Source: Mycobacterium sp. EPa45
GTDB lineage: Bacteria; Actinomycetota; Actinomycetes; Mycobacteriales; Mycobacteriaceae
DNA: 64,000 nt
Direction of reading: 5' to 3'
NCBI RefSeq assembly: GCF_001021385.1
Contig: NZ_CP011773.1
Coordinates: 3,410,001-3,474,000 of the forward strand
Shown: one piece after another, positions 58,617-64,000 of the stretch
Layout: each line of letters starts with the position of its first letter
How positions within the stretch are numbered: position 1 is the first letter of the stretch
Program-made: the position numbers and the translations under genes
Notes under the pieces: generated by a model
Databases searched by the model: none
What the model was told of the DNA's origin: nothing
The model's input: the letters and a program-made list of their open reading frames with translations, nothing else

Positions 58617-58964
58617 GTGCGGATTTCGGAGGTGCTCCACGCAGCAGCCGGTGCGGTGAATCGCGGCGCCACCGCGCTGATCACATCGCCGCGATGGGGC
58701 CGCATCGTCGGGCTCGGGCTGACTGAGATCCGCTATACGGGCCGGCGCAGCGGACGCACCGTGGCTTTGCCCGTCGGCTACCGGCGTCGTGGTTCCGAAA
58801 TTCTGATCGGGGTCGCCATGCCGGACGGCAAGAAATGGTGGCGCAACTTCACCGGAGCGGGTGCGCCGCTGACTATCCTGCTCGGCGGCACCGAACGACC
58901 CGGCCATGGGGTCGCCAACCGCGACGAGCGCGGCCGGGTGACGGTCACCGTCCGGCTCGACTAG
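58617..58964 (+). CDS. Short nitroreductase/quinone reductase-family (deazaflavin-type) protein
   Basis: The 115-residue split-barrel protein of the mycobacterial Ddn-like nitroreductase/quinone reductase family carries LTEIRYTGRRSGRTVALPVG and the WWRNFTGAGAPLTILLGG block that contacts the cofactor. F420H2 is the usual cofactor. It is about 35 residues shorter than Ddn at both ends, so it may be a divergent or reduced member. GTG 58617 is supported by a TAGCGT box; GTG 58583 is an alternative adding eleven residues. The stop shares CTAG with the convergent lipoprotein gene. Confidence 0.72.
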   Translation: MRISEVLHAAAGAVNRGATALITSPRWGRIVGLGLTEIRYTGRRSGRTVALPVGYRRRGSEILIGVAMPDGKKWWRNFTGAGAPLTILLGGTERPGHGVANRDERGRVTVTVRLD

Positions 58965-59875
58965 CCGACGTACCGAGAAAACCAGTCCTGCACACGCGTC
59001 CACGCGTCAGCAGCGGCGACCGGGTTGTACCGCGGTCCGGTGTCGTTGAAGAACGCATGATCGGCATCGGGTTCGACGACGAGGTCGTTGACCAGACCGG
59101 CCTGATTCAGCGCCGCCTTGGCCGCCGGCTCCGACGACGTGACGCGTTGGTCGAGCGCGCCGTACAAGCCGAGCACCGCCGCGTTCGTGGAGCCGGCGAA
59201 GATCGGGGTGTCGGGCAGCGGACCGTAGAACGGCACCGCTGCAGCCAGTCGTTTCTCACCGGTGGCCAACAGCCGCCAGACCAGCCCGCCGCCGAAGCAG
59301 AAGCCGACGACGGCGAGCTTCTGCCCCGGCGTGCGGCGTGCCACCTCGTCGAGCCCGGACCGTAGATCGGCGACGAAACGATCGGGTGCGATGGTGCCCA
59401 GCGCGGCGGTTGCCGCGGCGGGGTCGGTGAACTTGGCGGTACCGCCCTCCTCGGAGAGCAGGTCGATCGCCAGTGCGGAGTAGCCGATCCCGGCCAGCCG
59501 GCCGGCGACGGTGCGCACCCAGTCGTTGAGGCCCTTGTTCTCGTGGATGACCAGCACCCCTCCGCGTGGGGTGGCGGCCTGCGCCCAGGCGCCCTGCAAT
59601 GTCCCCCTCGGGCCGGCCCAGGTGACCGGCGAAGTGGGCAGTGCCGTCGCCATCCCCGGCGGCGGCGCGTCGGGTGTCGGTGAGGCGGTCGATGACGAGG
59701 ACGGCGACGACGCGGCCTTCGGCTTGTCGGTGGCGCACGCGGCGATCAGCGCGCTCGCTGCCCCCGCGCCGACGCCCAGCAACGCCAGCCTGCGCAGCGC
59801 TTCGCGGCGGCTCAGCAGGCCGTCCACGTGATCCGTGGCGATCTCTTCGGCGATGTAGCGCTGTAGTGGAGTCAC
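58961..59875 (-). CDS. Dienelactone hydrolase-family lipoprotein
   Basis: The 304-residue protein has a Tat-like RR motif (SRREALRRLALLGVGAG) and a lipobox (LIAAC), then a Ser/Pro linker and a dienelactone-hydrolase alpha/beta fold. Catalytic Cys193 lies in VVGFCFGGG, Asp in GALDQRV and His in DADHAFFND. DLH enzymes hydrolyse lactones in aromatic degradation, but exported lipoprotein forms have unknown substrates. GTG 59875 starts it, with CATACT 7 nt upstream as a possible -10. It converges with the nitroreductase-family gene. Confidence 0.82.
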   Translation of the reverse strand: MTPLQRYIAEEIATDHVDGLLSRREALRRLALLGVGAGAASALIAACATDKPKAASSPSSSSTASPTPDAPPPGMATALPTSPVTWAGPRGTLQGAWAQAATPRGGVLVIHENKGLNDWVRTVAGRLAGIGYSALAIDLLSEEGGTAKFTDPAAATAALGTIAPDRFVADLRSGLDEVARRTPGQKLAVVGFCFGGGLVWRLLATGEKRLAAAVPFYGPLPDTPIFAGSTNAAVLGLYGALDQRVTSSEPAAKAALNQAGLVNDLVVEPDADHAFFNDTGPRYNPVAAADAWTRVQDWFSRYVG

Positions 59876-59942
59876 CTAGGCGAGTATGCGCTTGCTGGGT
59901 AGCCGTGGGCTGAAGGCATGATCGTCACCGGAGGTATCGACT

Positions 59943-60455
59943 ATGGCAGACCACGACGTACTACCTGGTTCCGAGGCGTTCGAGCAGGTGGTCGGGCTGT
60001 TGGACTATCCGATGTTCGTGGTGACGACGCGCGTCGGAGACCAGCGTGCGGGTTGCCTGGTCGGCTTCAGCAGCCAGGTGTCGATCAATCCGTCCAGGTT
60101 TCTGGTCGGACTCTCCAAGAAGAACCACACCTACCGGGTTGCCGCGGATGGCGCGACGCATCTGGCCGTGCACCTACTGGCCAAGGAACACCGGGAGCTG
60201 GCGCGACTGTTCGGCAGCGAGACCGGCGACCGGGTGGACAAGTTCACCCGCTGCGAATGGTCGGACGGCCCCGAGGGCCTGCCGATCCTTGCCGACGCCT
60301 CGGCGTGGTTCGCCGGCCGAATTCTGACGCGGTTCGACCTCGGTGATCACGTGGGGCATCTGACCCAGCCGGTGGCCGGCGCGGCACCTGAGCAGTTCGG
60401 CGACTTGGTGACGTTCACCGACGTCAAAGACCTAGAGCCGGGGCATGAGGCCTGA
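59943..60455 (+). CDS. Flavin reductase-family protein
   Basis: The 170-residue split-barrel flavin reductase-like protein has VGLLDYPMFVVTTRVGDQRA, CLVGFSSQVSINPSRFLVGL, NHTYRVAADG and AVHLLAKEHRELARLFG. These proteins bind FMN and reduce flavin or small molecules with NAD(P)H, often supporting a monooxygenase. GGAGG precedes ATG 59943. Its end overlaps the SDR gene by 11 bp, so the two are cotranslated and may act on the same pathway. Confidence 0.8.
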   Translation: MADHDVLPGSEAFEQVVGLLDYPMFVVTTRVGDQRAGCLVGFSSQVSINPSRFLVGLSKKNHTYRVAADGATHLAVHLLAKEHRELARLFGSETGDRVDKFTRCEWSDGPEGLPILADASAWFAGRILTRFDLGDHVGHLTQPVAGAAPEQFGDLVTFTDVKDLEPGHEA

Positions 60456-61329
60456 CCGGTTGACTGGCCGGATCGCCGTCGTGGCCGGTGCCACCCGGGG
60501 GGCCGGTCGCGGAATCGCAGCAGCGCTCGGCGAAGCAGGCGCAACCGTGATCTGTACCGGCCGGAGCAGCGTCACCGGGCGCGGCGGATCCGACTACGAC
60601 CGGCCGGAGACGATCGAAGAGACCGCGGCACTGGTCGACGAACTCGGCGGAACGGGCGTGGCAATCCAGGTCGATCACCTGGACCCGTCCCAGGTTGCCG
60701 GGTTGGCCGACCGAATCCGGTCGGAGTACGGCCACATCGACGTGCTGGTCAACGACATCTGGGGTGCCGAGATCCTCAAGGGTCCGCCCCCGCAGTGGGA
60801 CCGCCCGATCTGGGAACTCGACATCGATGACGGCCTGCGAATCCTTCGGCTCGGCGTCGACACCCACCTGATCACCGCGCACGCGCTGCTGCCGCTGTTG
60901 GTCGGGCAGCCAGGCGGCCTGCTGATCGAAATGACCGATGGCACAGCTGAATACAATGCAACCAACTACCGCATCTCGGTGTTCTACGACGCGGTGAAAT
61001 CCGCCGTCAACCGGCTGGCCTTCGCGCTGGGGCACGAGCTGACGCCCTACGGCGCGACGGCCGTCGCCGTCACGCCCGGCTGGTTGCGCTCGGAGATCAT
61101 GCTCGAGCACTACGGGGTCACCGAAGAGACCTGGCGAGAAGCGGACGCCCCACCGGGTTTCGCCGAGTCGGAGTCGCCCCGTTTCGTGGGCCGAGGAATC
61201 GCCGCCCTCGCCGCCGACGACGACCACTCGCGCTGGCATCAGCGCTCGGTGACGGCTGCGGAGTTGGCCCGCGAGTACGGGGTCACCGACCTCGACGGCC
61301 GGCAACCGGACGCCTGGTCAGCAGGTTAG
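60445..61329 (+). CDS. SDR-family oxidoreductase
   Basis: The 294-residue SDR has nucleotide-binding VVAGATRGAGRGIAAALG, NDIWGAEILKGPPPQWDRPI in place of the classical NNAG, and catalytic Tyr-Lys in FYDAVK. The C-terminal 60 residues (GRGIAALAADDDHSRWHQRS then VTAAELAREYGVTDLDG) mark a particular SDR subgroup with unknown substrate. It starts inside the flavin-reductase gene. A dyad operator follows its stop and belongs to the next operon. Confidence 0.78.
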   Translation: MRPDRLTGRIAVVAGATRGAGRGIAAALGEAGATVICTGRSSVTGRGGSDYDRPETIEETAALVDELGGTGVAIQVDHLDPSQVAGLADRIRSEYGHIDVLVNDIWGAEILKGPPPQWDRPIWELDIDDGLRILRLGVDTHLITAHALLPLLVGQPGGLLIEMTDGTAEYNATNYRISVFYDAVKSAVNRLAFALGHELTPYGATAVAVTPGWLRSEIMLEHYGVTEETWREADAPPGFAESESPRFVGRGIAALAADDDHSRWHQRSVTAAELAREYGVTDLDGRQPDAWSAG

Positions 61330-61357
61330 TAAACACATCCGAAAATGTGTCCACTAA
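61326..61357. promoter_or_regulatory. Long dyad operator before the amidohydrolase operon
   Basis: TTAGTAAACACAT (61326-61338) and ATGTGTCCACTAA (61345-61357) are inverted repeats matching at 11 of 13 positions with a 6-bp spacer. The dyad overlaps the SDR stop and ends 4 bp before a TTGACA -35 element. Confidence 0.65.
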
Positions 61358-61361
61358 ATCG

Positions 61362-61391
61362 TTGACACTCGCGCAGGCAAACGGTTCTATT
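61362..61391 (+). promoter_or_regulatory. Promoter of the amidohydrolase-NTF2 operon
   Basis: TTGACA (61362-61367) and TCTATT (61386-61391) are 18 bp apart. GTG 61399 lies 7 nt after the -10, again compatible with a leaderless message. Confidence 0.5.
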
Positions 61392-61398
61392 GACGCTC

Positions 61399-63189
61399 GT
61401 GAGCTACGACACGATCATCCGCAACGGCCGGTGGTTCGACGGCACGGGCGCTCCGTCCGGAATTCGTGACATCGGTATCCGCGATGGCCGCGTCGCCGTG
61501 GTCAGCCTGCGTCCACTCGACGTGACCGGCTGCGACGACGTCGTCGAGGCCGGCGGCCGGTGGGTCCTGCCGGGGATGGTCGACGTGCACACCCACTACG
61601 ACGTCGAGGTGCTGGGCGGTCCCGGTCTGCCGGAATCGGTACGCCACGGCGTCACCACCGTCCTGCTCGGTTCCTGCTCGCTGTCCACGATCCACGTCAA
61701 CGGCAGTGACGCCGGCGACTTGTTCGGGCGGGTCGAGGCAATTCCCCGCGAGCACGTCATCGCCGCGGTCGACGACGCCAAGACGTGGAACACGGCCGAG
61801 GGGTACGTCCAGGCCCTGGAATCGCGGGCCCTGGGACCCAACGTCGCGGCGTTCATCGGTCACTCCGATATGCGCACTGCTGTGCTGGGATTGGATCGCG
61901 CCACCCGAGAAGATGTGCGGCCCAACGCGAGTCAGCAGGCCGAGATGGAGCGCATGCTGACCGAGGCGCTGGATGCCGGGTTTGTCGGGCTGTCCTCGCA
62001 ACAGCTGTTGTTCGACAAGATCGACGGCGAGACCTGCCGATCGCGCACCCTTCCGTCCACCTACGCCAAGCCGCGCGAGCTGCGCCGGCTCAAATCGCTG
62101 CTGCGCAAACGCGGTCGCGTGCTGCAATCCGGCCCGGACATCCAGAATCCACTGAACCTGGTCTCACAAGTGGCGCAATCGATTCCAGTCCTGCGGGACA
62201 AGCTCAAGACCAGCCTGCTGTCGGCCGCCGACGTCAAGGCGAATCCGTTCGCCATTTTCATCATGGGTCCCCTGGCCAAGGCGGCGAACAAGTTGGGCGG
62301 CGACTTCCGCTGGCAGCACCTGCCGGTTCCGTTCGAGGTCTACGCCGACGGGATCGACCTGGTGGTGTTCGAGGAGTTCGGTTCAGGCGCTGCCGCGCTG
62401 CACCTGCGTGACGAGGTCGAGCGCAACGCCCTGCTGGCCGACGAGGCATACCGGCGGCAGTTCCGCAAGGATTACGACAGCAAGTTCGGGGTCCGCGTGT
62501 GGCACCGAGACTTCTTCGACGCCGAGATCGTTTTCTGCCCTGACGAATCCGTGGTGGGCAAGTCCTTCGGCCAGGTCGGCATGGAACGCGGCGAGCTGCA
62601 TCCGGTCGACGCGTTCCTGGATCTGGTCCTCGAGCACGGCACGAAGCTGCGCTGGCGCACCACGATCTCCAACCACCGGCCGGAAATTCTCCAGAAGCTC
62701 GCCCGCGACCCCGGCGTCCAGATGGGCTTCTCCGATGCCGGTGCGCACCTGCGCAACATGGCGTTCTACAACTACGGCCTGCGGCTGCTGCGCCATGTGC
62801 GCGACGCCGACCGCAAGGGACGCCCGTTCATGAGCGTTGAGCAGGCTGTGCATCGAATGACCGGTGAACTGGCCGACTGGTATCAGATCGACGCGGGCCA
62901 CCTCCGCGTCGGCGACCGCGCCGACCTGGTGGTGATCAACCCCAAGTACCTGGACAAGCACCTCGACGACTACGCCGAAGAACCGGTGGAGCAGTACGGC
63001 AACTTGCCGAGGATGGTCAACCGCAACAACGACGCTGTCGAGCTGGTGCTGATCGGCGGACGTGCGGTGGTCCGCGACGGTGAGCCGACCGATGTGCTCG
63101 GGTCCGAGCGCACCGGAAGCTTCCTTCGGGTGGGTCGGGCGACGCCGGCGCCCGGGACGACGGAATCGGAGCTGGCCCATGCCAATTGA
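61399..63189 (+). CDS. N-acyl-D-amino-acid deacylase-type amidohydrolase
   Basis: The 596-residue amidohydrolase starts SYDTIIRNGRWFDGTGAPSG and has the metal motif VDVHTHYDVEVLGG, IGHSDMRT, FSDAGAHLRNMAFYNYGLRL and a closing LRVGDRADLVVINPKYLD. It belongs to the D-aminoacylase/dihydropyrimidinase-like superfamily, TIM-barrel hydrolases acting on C-N bonds. The exact substrate is unknown. GTG 61399 gives the usual start; TTG 61390 is an alternative. The NTF2-like gene overlaps its 3' end by 11 bp. The operon has a strong dyad operator. Confidence 0.82.
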   Translation: MSYDTIIRNGRWFDGTGAPSGIRDIGIRDGRVAVVSLRPLDVTGCDDVVEAGGRWVLPGMVDVHTHYDVEVLGGPGLPESVRHGVTTVLLGSCSLSTIHVNGSDAGDLFGRVEAIPREHVIAAVDDAKTWNTAEGYVQALESRALGPNVAAFIGHSDMRTAVLGLDRATREDVRPNASQQAEMERMLTEALDAGFVGLSSQQLLFDKIDGETCRSRTLPSTYAKPRELRRLKSLLRKRGRVLQSGPDIQNPLNLVSQVAQSIPVLRDKLKTSLLSAADVKANPFAIFIMGPLAKAANKLGGDFRWQHLPVPFEVYADGIDLVVFEEFGSGAAALHLRDEVERNALLADEAYRRQFRKDYDSKFGVRVWHRDFFDAEIVFCPDESVVGKSFGQVGMERGELHPVDAFLDLVLEHGTKLRWRTTISNHRPEILQKLARDPGVQMGFSDAGAHLRNMAFYNYGLRLLRHVRDADRKGRPFMSVEQAVHRMTGELADWYQIDAGHLRVGDRADLVVINPKYLDKHLDDYAEEPVEQYGNLPRMVNRNNDAVELVLIGGRAVVRDGEPTDVLGSERTGSFLRVGRATPAPGTTESELAHAN

Positions 63190-63649
63190 CACCTCGGCGG
63201 TACCGACTGAGGTCGCCGAGACCGTGCTCGGCATGTGGAAGGCGCTCTCGAACCGCGACTGGGAGACGCTGAAGACGTTCCTGTCCGACGACTGCATTTA
63301 CGTCGACATGCCGGTCGGTCCGATCGCGGCTGCGCGTGGACCCGAGGACATCGTCAAGCGACTCAAGATCGGTCTCGAGCCGCTGGCCGGCTACGAGAAT
63401 CACGACGGCGTGCTGGTGAGCAACGGCGTGGACACCATGTACGAGCACTCCGAGACGTGGACGTTCGCCACCGGCGAGCAGGGCGTGCTGCGCTTCGTCA
63501 CCGTGCACAAGGTCTCCGACGGCAAGATCACGCTGTGGAAGGACTATTGGGACATGAACGGCCTCACGAGCTTCGCGCCCCCCACGTGGCTCGAGGATCT
63601 CGCAGGAGCCGACATGTCGTGGATGTTCGACGCCACCGGCCTGATCTGA
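63179..63649 (+). CDS. Limonene-epoxide-hydrolase/NTF2-like protein
   Basis: The 156-residue NTF2-fold protein has VPTEVAETVLGMWKALSNRD, FLSDDCIYVDMPVGPIAAAR, VKRLKIGLEPLAGYENHDG, EHSETWTFATG and VTVHKVSDGKITLWKDYWD. The Asp/Arg pattern and the LWKDYWDM ending resemble limonene-1,2-epoxide hydrolases (EphG type), suggesting a hydrolase, but this is not certain. ATG 63179 lies inside the deacylase gene, so the two are coupled. Confidence 0.72.
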   Translation: MPIDTSAVPTEVAETVLGMWKALSNRDWETLKTFLSDDCIYVDMPVGPIAAARGPEDIVKRLKIGLEPLAGYENHDGVLVSNGVDTMYEHSETWTFATGEQGVLRFVTVHKVSDGKITLWKDYWDMNGLTSFAPPTWLEDLAGADMSWMFDATGLI

Positions 63650-63654
63650 GCTGA

Positions 63655-64000
63655 CTAGCCCATCTGGACCGATTCGCCCAGATCCTGATCCAGGATCGTG
63701 CCCGCTCGACCCATCGCGGCGTTGCCCGAGCGGAGGAACTCGAGCGAGTGCCGCAGTTCGTTGGCGTCGATGTCTTCCGTTGCCGCCATGCAGAAGTGCA
63801 TCGCCACGTCGTAATCCGAGAGCCCAGCCTGGAATTCGGCCCCGAAAGCCGGGTCAGGCGGCGGCATGTGACCCTGCAGTCCAGCCACCCCATCGTGGTA
63901 ACGCACGCAGGCCGTACTCAGCGACGCGACGTCGTTGGCCTGCGCTGCCGCCGACACGGCGTCGGTCGCCGACTGGATTGCCCTGACGTGGTCCTGCACC
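63655..64000 (-). CDS. Helical protein of unknown function, cut by the window edge
   Basis: The C-terminal 115 residues of a gene that runs out of the window. It is helical and rich in Ala, Asp and His (VRAIQSATDAVSAAAQANDV, LQGHMPPPDPAFGAEFQ, DYDVAMHFCMAATEDIDAN). The form is similar to small mycobacterial exported proteins of unknown function, but the N-terminus that would show a signal or lipobox is missing. It converges with the NTF2-like gene, 5 bp away. Confidence 0.6.
   Translation of the reverse strand, partial: VQDHVRAIQSATDAVSAAAQANDVASLSTACVRYHDGVAGLQGHMPPPDPAFGAEFQAGLSDYDVAMHFCMAATEDIDANELRHSLEFLRSGNAAMGRAGTILDQDLGESVQMG

Overview
The window looks like a chromosomal segment of a fast-growing mycobacterium (Mycolicibacterium-type). 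It has high GC and many GTG/TTG starts. Several products closely match genes I know from M. tuberculosis: LpqH, CinA, CYP125, CYP124, CYP140, FdxA, PepA, LdtA, MgtA, secreted chorismate mutase and a mycolic-acid cyclopropane synthase. I see no rRNA, tRNA, IS element, phage or CRISPR array. The content is accessory metabolism and cell-envelope genes in short operons. Starts were chosen from ribosome-binding sites, overlaps with neighbours, or a TANNNT -10 box 6-8 nt before the start codon (the leaderless arrangement common in mycobacteria).

Region 1-13.9 kb: a 5'-truncated, frameshifted yaaA; a membrane protein with a degenerate GGDEF domain; an NTF2-like protein; and agmatinase. Next comes a five-gene cluster (3.3-9.5 kb) that I consider the best candidate for an undescribed system: a TPR protein, a CHAT caspase-like protease with visible His and Cys, a membrane-anchored beta-domain protein on the other strand, and two translationally coupled proteins of unknown family. 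LpqH lipoprotein, an amidohydrolase divergent from an AraC regulator, and a helical protein follow.

Region 13.4-25.6 kb: small secreted proteins, an amidase, an alpha/beta hydrolase, CinA, a PH-like membrane protein, an unusual GyrA-like/GNAT fusion, a large membrane-anchored GH2 glycosidase, a DMT transporter, an F420-type oxidoreductase and a HAD phosphatase.

Region 25.5-41.3 kb is a lipid/steroid region. Three exact matches to the KstR operator (TnnAACnnGTTnnA) lie before an SDR/amine-dehydrogenase-like divergent pair, a flavin oxidoreductase and CYP125. In between are a STAS plus GAF-ANTAR signalling pair and a TetR-P450-ferredoxin locus with a triple-repeat operator. An XRE/MmyB regulator with its own repeat array, YceI, a FadR-type regulator coupled to a fatty-acid hydroxylase, and an L,D-transpeptidase complete the stretch.

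Region 41.4-57.3 kb: a DUF7159-type protein, fdxA with a DosR-type box, a second DosR-like box upstream of its neighbour, a cyclopropane synthase, PepA protease, secreted chorismate mutase, an F420 LLM oxidoreductase with DUF4331, a Tat-exported polysaccharide deacetylase, two divergent SRPBCC genes sharing a 37-bp promoter, a threonine-synthase-like enzyme carrying an in-frame 15-bp tandem repeat, YoaK, CYP124 and CYP140.

Region 57.3-64 kb: mannosyltransferase MgtA, a short nitroreductase-family protein, a dienelactone-hydrolase lipoprotein, flavin reductase-SDR, and an amidohydrolase-NTF2 operon behind a strong dyad operator. A gene cut by the window edge ends the segment.
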